Source of the DNA: Pictodentalium vernedei
Taxonomy: Eukaryota; Mollusca; Scaphopoda; Dentaliida; Dentaliidae
Direction: 5' to 3'
DNA: 64,000 bases
NCBI GenBank assembly: GCA_031216915.1
Contig: CM062293.1
Coordinates: 153,706,285-153,770,284 of the forward strand
Shown: positions 22,392 through 33,402 of the stretch, piece after piece
Numbering within the stretch: the stretch's first letter is position 1
Layout: every line of letters begins with the position of its first letter
Position numbers and translations under genes: made by a program
The notes under the pieces: model-generated
Databases searched by the model: none
What the model saw: the letters and a program-made list of their open reading frames with translations, nothing else
What the model was told of the DNA's origin: nothing

Positions 22392-22528
22392 TATCTCGGG
22401 CATCATCCAGGGTACATGGAGATTTAATACCTGGATGTCTCCTTTTCAACAATTCGGCTTGCACCTCATGGTTGAAAACCGACATCCAGGTATTAAATCT
22501 CCATGTACCCTGGATGATGCCCGAGATA
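22392..22528. repeat. Perfect 48 bp-arm hairpin
   Basis: Arms 22392-22439 (starting TATCTCGGGCATCATCCAGG) and 22481-22528 are exact complements. The loop carries a second short stem (TTTTCAAC/GTTGAAAA). No flanking target duplication was found, so element type is unassigned. Confidence 0.9.
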
Positions 22529-22943
22529 ACTTATATTATCAGTAAAATTTTGGAATATTGCCCAACCATGGAAAGTGACCAGTCCATGATGGCCGTACTG
22601 TATGACAACAATCAAATGAACATTCTGTGTAAATCAAAGTTGATACTCATTGTTTTCCTTGTGAGAATCATATGCAGTTCCCATTCTCCCATGAATTTTA
22701 AGCCTTGCAACTGGTACAATGAAAGCATTTTTCTTGCAAAAGTGTAATGACGTTAATTACTAGTGGGCACATCACAGCCACAAAAGGTATAAACATTCTC
22801 ATTTTTAATTCACATCTTATATTTCAACAAGAATCTGAAAATCAATTCGCGCAAAGATTTGCTCAACAAAAACAGTAAGAATCCATGTAGATTCTCACTG
22901 CACCTCTGCTACGATTTGTGTGAAAGGAATTGAGTCAATTTAA

Positions 22944-23107
22944 CCCTTTACCAAACATAGTGGCAGCAATTTAACCAATACACAGCTAACATGACTTGAA
23001 ATATCCTGACACTTTGACAATAAAATTTTTCAAATATGGCTGTCATTGGGACCAGCTGAATGAACCAGTTCCAGTGACATTTAGCACATGCTGGATGAAA
23101 GATATGT
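22944..23107. repeat. Left part of a TTAA/CCCTTTACC MITE
   Basis: TTAACCCTTTACCAAAC at 22940 matches the TTAA MITE ends, with a diverged palindrome GGGACCAGCTGAATGAACCAGTTCC split here as GGGACCAGC and CCAGTTCC. The right end is missing, lost next to the hAT MITE at 23116. Confidence 0.5.
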
Positions 23108-23115
23108 GCTGGTGT

Positions 23116-23368
23116 CAAGCCTGAAAATAAGCAGTCTGACATTCGTAAAATGAGGTCCCCAGAGGGTGAATTTGATGATGCTATCCCATACAGTAAGTCA
23201 ATTTATCCTCTGGGTACCTCTTTCTGTTTAGTTTTGAGAACCTGATTCAGATTGAGGTTCACAAAGGGTAAATTTAGTGATTCTACCCTGCTGTGCAGGG
23301 TAGCATCACTAAATTCACCATCTGGGGACCTCATTTTGCAGATGACAGTCTGCTTATTTTCTGGTTTG
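23116..23368. mobile_element. hAT-type MITE, CAAGCC family, copy 3
   Basis: Ends are CAAGCCTGAAAATAAGCAG / CTTATTTTCTGGTTTG. The flanking 8 bp GCTGGTGT (23108-23115) and CCTGGTGT (23369-23376) match at 7 of 8. The centre palindrome around GATTCTACCCTGC is complete. Confidence 0.83.
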
Positions 23369-23559
23369 CCTGGTGTGCTAGTGCACAATGTTTGCTCATC
23401 ACATGTAGTACACAGTCACATACAGGTTTTAGAGGATACTTATGACATGGTGATAAACATTTGAGGATACCTTTTGAGGATACTTTTTGAAGAATACCTT
23501 CTGCAGGATATTTATCTGAAGACAGCTAGGGCTCCTAACAGTTCAGCTCCGAGCTACTT

Positions 23560-23880
23560 TTTTTTTTTTTATTAGGGTTTAACAACACATTAACAGCCAG
23601 GGTCATATCATGTCGGTGACAGTTTTACTGGTGGGGGAAGCCGGAGTATCCGGAGAGAACCACCAAAACAACGAGCAGCTGTCCAGCATTGTAACTCTGA
23701 ACTCTGCACCGCAGCACAGGCAGGCTTAGATTGGTTGAAGACATGCGCACCTTCGACGTGCAGTACGCCTTAGAACACAGCATCATCGTGCCCCCATGTA
23801 GGCAATCGGGGTTAAGTGCCTTGCCCAAGGACGCAACATGGGAGCGCAAGCTCCTGGCTACTAATCCACCTCCAAACCCT
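23560..23880 (-). mobile_element. tRNA-derived SINE body, minus strand, 5' part degraded
   Basis: On the minus strand the conserved blocks appear in order: GTTGCGTCCTTGGGCAAGGC, GCACTTAACCCCGATTGCC, ATGGGGGCACGATGATGC, GTCTTCAACCAATCTAAGCC and GTAAAACTGTCACCGACATG. The 3' tail is TTGTTAAACCCTAATA plus poly-A instead of the AATAAA repeats of the other copies. The tRNA head is replaced by a diverged stretch. Confidence 0.75.
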
Positions 23881-24393
23881 TCATAGCTTCAAGACTACCG
23901 CTGCCGACTTGTCCATAATCACCACCATCTGTTCTATGTCCAGTATGCATTGTATTCACATTTAGTATGGTGTTCTACCAGCCTTGCAGCCTCGTACCAT
24001 TGTTGCCTTGTATCATTACTATTGGCTACCACTATTCTGTCCTGAGATAGAGAGTCTCAACCATTACCAACTTATGGTACTATTATGGCTTTTAGTACAC
24101 TAATGCCACTAGGGGGCCCAATTCATATCACAATCAAAGTTGTATTCCACAACTGCTTGCTCGATTGACTCGAATCTTGTTGAGCAAATGAGCTATTGAG
24201 CAGTTGCTTGAATGAGTGACTCCTTATACTGCTCTTTGACTCATTTCGATAAAATGGATTTTACAGGGATTCTGGAGAAGGGACTCCATAAGAGAAATTT
24301 CGTAAGTGGAATTCCAAGCTCCTGTACAACTCCAGATAGTCTTACTATTGGATTCCATCTTGTCTTCAACTATCTGTCCTATGATTTGCTTCT
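23881..24393. other. Intergenic; nothing supported
   Basis: No coding signal, hairpin or repeat partner recognised apart from short direct repeats. Confidence 0.4.
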
Positions 24394-24401
24394 GTTGTCG
24401 T

Positions 24402-24653
24402 CAGGCCTGAAAATAAGCAGTCTGACATTTGCAGAATGCGGTCCCCAGAGGGTGAATTTGATGATGCTATCCCATACAGTGGGCCAATTTATTCTCTGGG
24501 TACCTCTTTCTGTTTAGTTTTGAGACCCTGATTCAGATTGAGGTTCACAGAGGGTAAATTTAGTGATGCAACCCTGCTATGCAGGGTAGCATCACTAAAT
24601 TCACCCTCTGGGGACCTCATTTGCAAATGACAGTCTGCTTATTTTCTAGCTTG
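24402..24653. mobile_element. hAT-type MITE, CAAGCC family, copy 4
   Basis: Ends are CAGGCCTGAAAATAAGCAG / CTTATTTTCTAGCTTG, flanked by GTTGTCGT (24394-24401) and GTTGTAGT (24654-24661), 7 of 8 identical. The interior is close to copy 3, including AGATTGAGGTTCACAGAGGG. Confidence 0.83.
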
Positions 24654-24894
24654 GTTGTAGTCACCTGATACTATAGTCTTCTACCAACCTTACAGCTTTA
24701 TACCATTGCTATTGACCTGTAGCATAACTCCATGCTTCCTAGCTATACCTTGCCCTGTTTCGACTCAGCCCTAGGTCAGGTCTTTAACATGCACAATCAG
24801 ATTTCTCCATTCATCTAAGCCTTATCAGCCTCTACAAGGTCTAGACCTTGTGCAAGCTTAGGGTACCTTACACAAAAGAAATGTTGATTATGTC

Positions 24895-25235
24895 TAGATG
24901 TGCTTATGTGTTAATACACAATGTGTCACAATGTGTACGCATTGCATTCAGCACACTTACACACACTGGATGTGCCAATTTGTACTTCTGTGCTTATGCA
25001 CAATGTGCACACAAAACATACAACATATTGTCTCACTACGATGAAAAAGGGATTCTAGAAGTAGAGTCGGATACTGGAAAGGGATTCCACAGAACGTGGG
25101 TCTGATGGTTGATTGAATGTGCTTGTGCACTAGTGCATAATGTGTCACACTATGTACAAACATCACATGCTGCATGTGCCAATATGTGCTAATGCACAAT
25201 ATGCGCACAACACATGTAGCACATACAACAAAAAT
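24895..25235 (+). repeat. Two diverged ~120 bp direct repeats rich in TGTGC/GCACA
   Basis: Units at ~24895-25025 and ~25117-25232 share ATGTGCTTATGTG-like, AATGTGTCACAATGTGTAC-like, GGATGTGCCAATTTGT-like and GCACAATGTGCACACAA-like steps. The purpose is unknown; no coding function is supported. Confidence 0.55.
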
Positions 25236-25380
25236 GGGATGCTGTATGGTTTGTGTGTTTGTGGGGTGTTGTGCAGTGGTTGAGGTTTGAGAAGGTGGGA
25301 AATGGGCTCTGAAAATATAGTGGCCCATAGCCTTGATGATATGGTCAATTTAACTAATTATAATCGCCAGCTTGCTCATG

Positions 25381-25796
25381 CAGTGGAGCCCACTTAATTG
25401 GATATCTCTAAATTGTATGTCCCTGTTAATTGAATATAATTTTCAAACACAAAACCATTTACCATACCTTCAGTACAAATTTGATCTGTTAATTGCATAT
25501 GGGTTGTAGAGTAAATTCCTGTTAATTGTATATAAATTTTTGTAGTTTGTCGAAAAAATGACTCTGACACGCACCAAATTCCCCTTATTTATCAGCCTTT
25601 TTGGTCTCACTACATCCACTACAGGCATTTATTCTATGAGCTCTGTCAAACAAGATATAATAGAATAAATGCTCATTTTACCTCCAGAACACAGGAAACT
25701 GACCAAATCCCCGTTAATTGTATACTCCTGCTAAATTGAATAATTTTCACTGGCAAAATGGATATTCAATTAAGAGGATTCTACTGTATAACCTTG
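25381..25796. mobile_element. pogo/Tigger-like MITE, copy 1
   Basis: Ends are CAGTGGAGCCCACTTAATTG and the complement of AATTAAGAGGATTCTACTG, with TA after the right end (25797-25798); the left TA is mutated. Subterminal GTTAATTGAATAT-type motifs repeat several times. An ATGAGCTCTGTCAAACAAGA block is shared with the copy at 41433. CAGTGGA ends with TA targets are typical of pogo/Tigger. Confidence 0.7.
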
Positions 25797-25876
25797 TACA
25801 CATTGTTTTATAAACAGGCCAATGAAATGCTTGTAAATTATAAAATCTGCTGTCACCAGCTCGAAAACATGTTTAA

Positions 25877-26553
25877 CTGGTTGAATGCAGGAAGCCACTA
25901 TCAGGGCATTCAAAAAATGAGGGTACCAGAGCAAGAGCCAATATTTTCCGTGCTCACGTTTCATATTCAGTCAAATTCAAATATATTTTGTTTGTATAAA
26001 GTTGTTTTATTACATATTACTCTCCAGTAATTTATAATCAACGTGCTATTAATTGAAAATAGTATACGTTTTCATTTTTGGAATTCACTTTCAACAAACT
26101 TCCAAAATACTGTATAAGTACATGTGTATTTCCGATTGGTCCCTCGAATCCTGCACCCTATGTAACATGTAACCAACTGACCCAGTGTATTTTTACAGCC
26201 TTAGTCAGTGTACATTTCCATGTAGTGTGTGATATGGCAGACACCAATTTTTTTATAATCAGAAAGTGTGACTAACCCTGAGTTAGTCACACTTTCTGCT
26301 TATAAAAAAAGTGCATTATTAACTGACTAACTAACCCTGTGCAACTCTTTACCCAATGAAAGGCCAAAACCAGCCAGTACTATTCTCAAAAGTGCCCGGA
26401 CTCAGCTTATGCTTCATTGAAATGGATTGTGGAATATTTGTTGTTGTGAATTCCAAAAATGAAAATATATTCTATTTTCCATTAATAGCTTGTTAATAGT
26501 ATAAATCTCGACTCACAAATTCAGACCACCAAAAATATCTAGCCCTCAACTAG
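25877..26553. mobile_element. CTGGTTGAATGC-family TTAA MITE containing a foldback insertion
   Basis: TTAA at 25873-25876 with CTGGTTGAATGCAG, and CTAGCCCTCAACTAG before TTAA at 26554-26557, are the family ends. The core palindrome is decayed (ACATATTACTCTCCAGTAAT). The 26043-26500 foldback element lies inside it. Confidence 0.65.
26043..26500. mobile_element. Foldback element, empty-site relative of 7155-9886
   Basis: Ends GCTATTAATTGAAAATAGTA and the complement of TCTATTTTCCATTAATAGC. TTTCATTTTTGGAATTCAC is continuous here, where the 7.2 kb copy is split by a Helentron-like element; CACCCTATGTAACATGTAAC is continuous where that copy holds a hAT MITE. It has a GACTAACCC hairpin around 26275-26300 and a TTAA-MITE-like fragment (CTTTACCCAATGAAAGGCC) at 26347. 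Confidence 0.7.
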
Positions 26554-26557
26554 TTAA

Positions 26558-27150
26558 AACATTTGAATGTTGGACTTTCAAAAAACATAATTTTTGAAAA
26601 TTTGTCAATGTTGATGGTGTGAGGTGGGGTGAGGTAGTGTTGGGTGTGGTGAGATGCCGGCTAAGCGGTGTGAGTTTTAGGGTTGGCGTGACAATATATT
26701 GACTCATAGCCAAAACAGTATGGTCAGTTACGTGGGGTAACATCTTTCAAATTTTAGGCCAATTTATGGAACCTTGTATGTGATATCGCTAAATGTTGTA
26801 CACCAGCTTTTATAAGGTGATCCATCAAATGCCTGTATTTTCTAAACACCCCAGTTGCCAGATGGCAAACATGTCTTAAATGTTTTTTATTTATTGGACT
26901 TTCAGAAAAACATAGTCTGGAAAATTCCTTAATTGGGGGGGTGGGGGGAGGGGGGGATGAGAGGGAGCGTGACCATATACTGGCTCATAGCCTATAATTT
27001 TAAGCCTTTTCTTATTTACAGAATGTGTGCCAACAAGAGAGAGTGAGGTGGGATTAGAAACAGATATCCTTGTTCAGAGCTTGTTTTTGGCAATTGTCAT
27101 TGCAATAGGCACTTATGTAAAATGTGACACTTCCTTTTTCTTTCTGGTTC
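26558..27150. other. Intergenic; GT-rich and G-rich tracts
   Basis: A GGTGTGAGGTGGGGTGAGG tract at ~26610 and a G-rich tract at 26934-26965 are the only features. Both lie between sentences of the same repeat (TGGACTTTCARAAAA at 26571 and 26897), so this is a two-unit diverged repeat. No gene. Confidence 0.45.
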
Positions 27151-27155
27151 CTTAA

Positions 27156-27344
27156 CCCTCTGCACTCTGATGTCAAAATAGCAAAGTTTTCAGCAGCAAA
27201 TATTTTCCAAAAATGCCTTTTGATATTTTATCAAATATAGCTCAGTTGGCTCTGTCAAACAAGATAAAATTGGTTAAATTCATAGTTAAATAAAGAAAAA
27301 CAGAGATTGGAGAAAATTCTGTTGCACTACCAGATTGCTAGGGG
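27156..27344. mobile_element. piggyBac-like MITE, CCCTCTGCACTCTGATGTC type, decayed
   Basis: TTAA at 27152-27155 and 27345-27348. The left end, CCCTCTGCACTCTGATGTC, closely matches that of 6656-6859; the right end (CTAGGGG) is diverged. The shared inner block GGCTCTGTCAAACAAGATA supports the relation. Confidence 0.65.
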
Positions 27345-27348
27345 TTAA

Positions 27349-28094
27349 CACCTACACTCGTATTACACTCTTGCTTCCTCACTCTTACCCCCTTTGATTT
27401 CCTTCCTGGCAGGTATGTGTAGATTTCCATAAATGATATTTCCTGTAGTTTCATTTATTTAATGCTCAGGCATCAATTCACGCTGAAAAATTAAGTCATA
27501 TTCCCCTGTCGGTCGGCAAAACGAAATATCAAAATGATATTTAGAAATCGATATTTCATCGTAGGTTCGGATGACGAATCACATGTACTTTAAACGAGTC
27601 AGCACATCAGTAATGAATTCCAGAGTCCCAAATACAAACGAATTCGAATAATTGATAGTGACAGTGACTAAATCAATTCATTAAATCAGCGGTTTCAAAG
27701 TTTGACTTTCTCATTCACCTTCCAGCGAAAAGCCGAAATCACTTTCAAATTTCTTCAGTTCAACTTCACACGTCTTCAGTGCATTGAGTTCAAAAAAAAT
27801 AAAATGACGTGTCTTGTTATTGAAAATAAGAAAGTGGTGTTTTTTGTTATTGTTCTATTTCTTCGAAACACATTGCGATTATTTCAATTCGCCAGCCTTG
27901 GTAAATCGTAAAGTTAGGGGAGAAATAAGACGGGACTACTTTTTGTGCGGATATTCACACATTCCAATGGTTGGAGTTTGGTTGTTGTAATTTTTGTATG
28001 GACGCCGGTTCGGCACATAAATTTTGCGCCTTAATGGCAAATAAAGGCCACAAATTGGAGAGTTTGTAGTCGTAGAGCATTAAATAAAAAGAAA
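27349..28094. other. Intergenic; no gene supported
   Basis: A short plus-strand frame near 27702-27911 has no recognised domain. No repeat ends are recognised. This is one of the few stretches without an obvious transposon. Confidence 0.4.
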
Positions 28095-28248
28095 ATTCAC
28101 GAAAATTTGATGAATACCGAAAATATCTCGTTCGTGGCTACAAGAAATATGAGGATCTTCACTCGCGACTGCGTCGCTCGTGAAGATCCTCATATTTCTT
28201 TGTAGCCACTCACGAGATATTTTCGGTATTCATCAAATTTTCGTGAAT
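28095..28248. repeat. Long near-perfect hairpin (~70 bp arms)
   Basis: Arms beginning ATTCACGAAAATTTGATGAA and the complement ending TTTTCGTGAAT differ at only a few positions. The loop is ACTGCG-like at ~28168. It looks like the fused ends of a short transposon; no target duplication was identified. Confidence 0.85.
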
Positions 28249-28600
28249 ATCCTCTATTTATGTATTACAGCATTATTGCCCATGATTTCTACAGTCATAA
28301 AGAAATAGTATTGAAAAATCTGATGGACCGAACTTAACTTCTTTGTTTGTCATGATATCAATTTGAAATTTCACATACATGATCAAAATCCAATGTAGAT
28401 GTGCAGACTTACATCAGACCGGAAAATTTGTCCCGATTCATGAGAATCAGTTTTGATTCTCGTGAACTCCTGCATGAATCAATTTTAGTTCATAATTTTG
28501 AATTTGAGAGTACTATTATACTCTTGTCTTTGTGAATGCAACCAGTTTATAATCTCCTATAAACAACAGACCTCACATTTGTATATTTACTACAGTTTAA

Positions 28601-28842
28601 CCCTTTACCCAACGTAACAGCCAAACCGGCCAGCGCTATTCTCAAAAATCGCCAATAAATTTTCATTATATTTTCATTTTTTGTCTCAAAAACATAGGTT
28701 ATGACCCCTCGTTGGAACGAGCTCGTCGAGCTCGTTCCAACGAGGGGTCATAACCTATGTTTTTGAGACAAAAAATGAAAAAAATTAGTTATTCAAGAAT
28801 TTTTTTTGCAAGTGTCGTCTGCTTTTCATGTTAGGTAAAGGG
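28601..28842. mobile_element. piggyBac-type MITE, GGCCAAAACCGG-like subfamily (A), TTAA
   Basis: TTAA at 28597-28600 and 28843-28846; ends CCCTTTACCCAACGTAAC / GTTAGGTAAAGGG. The core palindrome GGTTATGACCCCTCGTTGGA meets its complement at GAGCTCGTCGAGCTC. Near-identical copies lie at 48297 and 56012, a split copy at 29265 and a core-less copy at 52204. Confidence 0.9.
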
Positions 28843-28853
28843 TTAAACCTTAA

Positions 28854-29026
28854 CCCTTTACCCAGTGCAGATGAAATCAAAATTTATTACTTTAAATATC
28901 ATTTTTTAAAAATTTAAAAAAAATTTCACCCAAACCATATCATGTGACCCCTCATGGGAACGAGCTGGTTGTTGTTGAAATCTGCATTTTACACGGGTGG
29001 ATGTGAACGATTCGTTGGGTAAAGGG
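28854..29026. mobile_element. piggyBac-type MITE, subfamily B, internally deleted
   Basis: TTAA at 28850-28853 and 29027-29030. The left half is complete to CATATCATGTGACCCC and GAGCTGGTTG; most of the right arm is deleted. It is only a few bases from the preceding subfamily A copy. Confidence 0.85.
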
Positions 29027-29264
29027 TTAAGGGCCTTATTCCAATTTTTGGCATTTCTTGTCTTGTTTGTAGATGTAGAACACATGATCCAACAAACAGT
29101 CTTGCTTTTGGAAGTTACAGACTTACAGTAACTTGACAGTGATGTCTATTGAAGCCTTGGCTGCCCGTAAAGACCACCAAGATTTCACAAGACACCATTG
29201 CCAAGTCAATGTGTTACCTTTTTATGGTGGAGCAAAAAATAAATAGAATTCTCCAGGCCTTTAA

Positions 29265-29824
29265 CCCTTTACCCAATGTAACAGCCAAAACTTGGACAGC
29301 ACTATTCACAAAAATCTCCATTTTCAATTTTCATTGTGTCGCCGCCCCACGAAGTGGGGAGCGACATATAGGGATTACTTTTGTCGTCTTGCATCGTCCG
29401 CGTCGTCGTCTGCGCCGTCCGCGTCACACTTTTTCTTATCCGCCACTCCTCTTTAACCTATGAATGGATTTTGATGAAACTTTCAGTGATTCTTTATCAC
29501 ATAATGGCATTGTGCACCTCCTATTTTATTTTTTGATCCACTGTATTTTTACCAGAGTTATGCCCCTTTTCCACTTAGAATTCTGTCTGAAATATTAAAA
29601 TATAGTGCAGGCGACACACGTCTTCCATGGAAGACTCACATCTAAGTTATTTTTTTCATGTTGTGTCTCAAAAACATAGCTTACAACCCCTCTTTGGAAT
29701 GAGCTCATTGAGCTTGTTCCAATGAGGGGTCATAACCTATGTTTTTGATATAAAAAATGAAAAAATGTGGTTATTCAAGAATTTGGTTTGCAAGTGTAGT
29801 CTTCCTTTCGTGCTAGGTAAAGGG
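29265..29824. mobile_element. piggyBac-type MITE, subfamily A, interrupted
   Basis: TTAA at 29261-29264 and 29825-29828. The left arm stops at TTTTCATTG and resumes at TTTTCATGTTGTGTCTC after a ~300 bp insertion. The core palindrome is slightly diverged (GAGCTCATTGAGCTTG). Confidence 0.85.
29335..29640 (+). mobile_element. GTGTCGCC-type short element inside the TTAA MITE
   Basis: The 5' end has the stem CCCCACGAAGTGGGG in TGTCGCCGCCCC..GCGACATA; then CGTCNNCGTC-rich DNA, GAGTTATGCCCCTTTTCCAC, GCAGGCGACACACG and the stem CTTCCATGGAAG. The 5' stem-loop and T-rich flank resemble the other Helentron-like families. Wording is shared with the 13.98-15.5 kb array. Confidence 0.55.
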
Positions 29825-29828
29825 TTAA

Positions 29829-30802
29829 GGACACATTAGAATTTACATGTATGATGAGAATCAAATGCACATTTTATGAGAATCAAAATTGATTCTAATT
29901 GTTTTCCTTGTGAGAATCATTTGCAAGAATCGGTTCTTATTCTTGCATTAATCCTAAGCCTTGTACATTTTCTTCATCCTGATTCAAGTATTACAGAGTT
30001 ATTGCTCTTGATTTCAACAGTTGTGATAGTAGTATTGGAGAAGTTTGTCAAGTGAACTACTTCCATATTTCTCAAGATGTTGGTTTGAAACATGGTATAT
30101 CAGGGATGTAAGTTTTCCGGCTTTTTCTGGAATTCCCAATTTCCATTACTGTTTTCCTTCTTTCCAACTGTATGCTCAATAAGCATGCTTTGTTCTGGAG
30201 TCATTTGTGCTCTGAATTTGAACAAATATACTACATCAGTGTTTGCAACTTTCCATCAGCTGTGATTTTTATGGTATGTCCGAGGTGTTTCGTTCTTTGT
30301 TATTAAATGAAATGTAAACTGTCTGTTATTACAGCTAAATCATCTGTTGTGCTACTGGTGAAGCCGACAAGGTGAATGCTATTCTTTGCAAGACTCGACC
30401 TCATCTCATGCTAATCTGGGCTCAACTGTGCCCAGAACAGCCTGAAATGAGGCCAAGTTTTGCAGAGACTAGTTATGCTCGCATTAGGTTTGATTATTTT
30501 TTTTTTTATTTTTGGACCTGTTTTGATGTACATTTCATCTCATATGAATTTTCTGACTTTTTTACTTGCTTCAACTTGCATCTCTGTATATACCTGATCT
30601 GTAGGTCTTCAACAATACCCTTCCCTAACGATAGGATATGTATCACAATTCAGTCTGCACGATACAATATATATCATGATAACATGATCTCTCATGGCTT
30701 GCAACTACAACTATCATATACTTTGAACTACATGTATTCACTTCCAGCAGCTTCCTTTTATTGCAAATTTTTTAATGTGTGATTTAAATACAATACCAGA
30801 AG
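29829..30802. other. Intergenic; possible but unsupported exon
   Basis: A block of TGAGAATCA/TGATTCT direct and inverted motifs lies at 29857-29960; similar ends occur at 13.9, 22.6 and 28.4 kb. A plus-strand frame at 30339-30488 reads ATGEADKVNA..PSFAETSYARIR and ends in AG/GTTTGA, but no upstream acceptor keeps the frame open, so it is not called. Confidence 0.35.
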
Positions 30803-31056
30803 CAAGCCAGGAAATAAGCAGGCTGTCATCTGCAAAATGAGGTCCCCAGAGGGTGAATTTAGTGATGCTACCCTGCATAGCAGGGTAGCGTCACTAAATT
30901 TACCCTCTGTGAACCTCAATCCAAATCAGGGTCTCAACAATAAACAAAAAAGAGGTACCCAGAGGATAAATTGGCCCACTGTATGGGATATCATCATCAA
31001 ATTCACCCTCTGGGCACCTCATTCTGTAAATGTCAGACTGCTTATTTTCAGGCCTG
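30803..31056. mobile_element. hAT-type MITE, CAAGCC family, copy 5, TSD ACCAGAAG
   Basis: Ends are CAAGCCAGGAAATAAGCAG / CTTATTTTCAGGCCTG, with perfect 8 bp duplications ACCAGAAG at 30795-30802 and 31057-31064. The core palindrome GATGCTACCCTGCATAGCAG is intact. Confidence 0.9.
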
Positions 31057-31106
31057 ACCAGAAGTATTATGTGCATATGCAGCTGATTCCTTAAGTAAAG
31101 GGTTAA

Positions 31107-31791
31107 CCCTTTACCCAACGTAGACGATATCAAAATTTATTTTTATGCCCCCGACTTAAGTCGGGTGGCATATAGTGATTGATGTGTGCATGTGTCTGTC
31201 CATCTGTGTGTGTGTGTCAGTGTGTCCATGTGTGTGTGTGTCCGAACCAATAACTCAAAAAGTGTTAGGGCCACAGTCATCAAACTTCACACAATTACAA
31301 AGGACCATGGAAGGATATGTCACACACCATAGCATAGCCGGGTTCGTACCTCTAAGGTCAAGGTCACATTTCAAGGTCGCACTAAAAATCGGTCAATATT
31401 CATGTCTCAGCCATAACTCAGAAACGAATCATAGTACAATTGTTAAACTTTTTACAAATGTTAAGGACAGTCAGAAGGTGTGTCGCAGATAGTAGTTTCC
31501 GCCGCATCTGCAAGGTGAAGGTCACAGCGGGGGGGGGGGGGGGGGGGGGGGGGGCATGTGTTACCTTAGTATCTTTCTTCTTGTTTTAAATATCATTTTT
31601 TTTCAAATTTTTCAAAAAATTTCAACAAAACCATATCATGTGACCCCCTCATTGGAATAAGCTCAATGACCTCATTCCAATGAGGGGTCACATGATATGG
31701 TGTTGTTGAAATTTTTCAAAAAATATTATTTTTTCAACTGCTGAATTTGCATATTACATGGGCAGATGCGGCCGATTCGTTGGGTAAAGGG
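31107..31791. mobile_element. piggyBac-type MITE, subfamily B, interrupted
   Basis: TTAA at 31103-31106 and 31792-31795; ends CCCTTTACCCAACG / TTGGGTAAAGGG. The left arm is broken after ATCAAAATTTATTTTT by a ~440 bp insertion and resumes as TTTAAATATCATTTTTT. The core is CATATCATGTGACCCC with its complement. Confidence 0.87.
31145..31583 (+). mobile_element. ATGCCCCCGAC-type element with 24 bp G run
   Basis: The 5' stem GCCCCCGACTTAAGTCGGGTGGC is followed by a GT-rich tract, TAACTCAAAAAGTGTTAGGG-type core and a G run (31530-31553) leading into GGGGCATGTGTTACC. The flank TTCTTGTTT fits the T-rich targets of Helentron-like elements. The G run could cause polymerase slippage or assembly error. 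Confidence 0.55.
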
Positions 31792-31795
31792 TTAA

Positions 31796-32445
31796 TGCAT
31801 CTTTGTTATGGGATTGACCGAGTCACCTAACATCATGTCAGCTTAAATGCATCCAGTTTCTCCTGCAGGCTTGACCTCTCAAAAATAAGCTAGGCCCCTG
31901 CGAATATTTGATTGTTCGAGTCGAAGTCAAGTGGATCAACAAATTCGAGTCAAATTTGAGTCGAAAATAAAATCAACAATAGAAAAATCGAATACGAAAA
32001 AAAACCTTAATAAATATCTCGGTATATGTACATTCATAATTTAATTCTGGCTATTTGTCGCGAGGAATTGAGTGTGAACCGCAAGCACACATCGTCAATA
32101 TGGAACTTGCAGTGTATTACCAATGTCATTTGGAATCACGCGGCATGTGTGATTCCAAATGACTTCGGTAATACACTCATATTTTACAGTGGATAAAGCC
32201 ACAGCTACATACATGTGTAATACATGCAAGACTTCATACAAAACCCAAGTGACAGGGACTACATCTCACCCCTGGTTTACTCCATTAAGAATCATCCATC
32301 GCTTCATGATTAGGCAAGATCAGATGATTCCAAGCTTAAAGCAATCACAGGTTCATACAGATTCTTTGTCACCTATTCAACCATGCGTTCAAGTGTGCTG
32401 CATTGTTAATGTACGAACTGCTGGATGTTAATATATATATAGCAT
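31796..32445. other. Intergenic with one 25 bp-arm hairpin
   Basis: Positions 32112-32176 form a hairpin with arms GTGTATTACC..ATTTGGAATCAC and their complement. The rest has no recognised feature. ORF 32159-32431 is unassigned and begins inside the hairpin. Confidence 0.5.
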
Positions 32446-32745
32446 GCAGGATGACCCACGTTGTGTCCTTCAGAAAGGCACTTTATCCAGGTTGCCTAGA
32501 TGGGGGCCCGATGATGCCGTGTACTAAGACGTACTGCTCGTTGGTGGTGCACATGTCTTCAACCGTTATAACCCTGCTTGAGGGGAGCTTAAACAGAGTT
32601 AGAATGTTGGGGAGCTGGCAGTTTCTCATCGATGCTCGGTGGTTCTCTCCTGGTACTCCAGCTTCCTCCATCCGTAAAACTGTCACGGTCATGATTAGCC
32701 ATTGTGCATAAGTATATGACCTTAAACACCAGTAAATAAATAAAT
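32446..32745 (+). mobile_element. SINE, 5' truncated
   Basis: Begins near GTTGTGTCCTTCAGAAAGG and continues through GATGATGCCGTGTACTAAG, GTCTTCAACC, GGTGGTTCTCTCCTGG, GTAAAACTGTCACGGTCATG, GACCTTAAACACCAG and an (AATA)n tail. The tRNA-like head with A and B boxes is missing. Confidence 0.8.
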
Positions 32746-33004
32746 ATGAATGTTAGCATGAATATGTGGATAAATCATCAGGACAGTGCCCAAATAATCC
32801 TAATATGGCTATTTTAAACAGGAAATATCACATACGAAACCACACTTGGACACCTGGTTTCGGCTAAGTTGGTTTGAATTCGATGTCCGGTCGACTCGAA
32901 CATTTTTTGCCAAGTTCGAGTTGAAAATCAAGTTGAAATAAAATGTGTATTTGCAGGGACCTAAAATAAGCCCACCCATATACTTTTGCATTCTTTTACT
33001 TCAT

Positions 33005-33402
33005 TCTCCCTGGGTTCATATTTAGGCTGAAAATTTGGGGTCCCGGTCCGGACTTAAAAATTTTGGACCAAAATCCGGAAATTAGTTTTTTGGTTTTTTA
33101 TGTGTTTTGGTCAATTTTAAGAAGAAGAAGAAAAAAAAATTTGGTCTGAAAATATTTTGTTTGTTTCCGAAGAAAAATAAAAAAAAATCTGTTTTTTATG
33201 CATTTATCTCAATTTTGGGCCGTGAAAGTGCAGGGAAATAGAAGGAAAATCCTGTGTATTGTGTGGGCACAATTGTTTCATCTAGTTGGTATATGCTCTT
33301 CTTAGGAGGGGCGTTTGCAGCTTTTTCAAGTCAAGTCCCTGGTTTGATATTTAGACTACCAGGTCAGGTGAGCACCCTCAGGCCCGCTGGGGCCTCTTGT
33401 TT
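33005..33402 (+). mobile_element. 3' end of the AGCTCACC-type Helentron-like family
   Basis: Ends with CAGGTGAGCACCCTCAGGCC, where AGGCCC pairs with GGGCCT just before TCTTGTTTC. TTTGGACCAAAATCCGG-like sequence is shared with 51625-51730. The matching 5' end (TTTTTAGCTCACCAAAGGGA) is at 50080 in this window, so this is an orphan terminus. Confidence 0.6.

Noticed and set aside
30336-30488. Possible exon with acceptor TTACAG and donor AG/GTTTGA
   Set aside because: Starting at that acceptor, all three frames hit a stop early; the open frame begins after TAA at 30336-30338.
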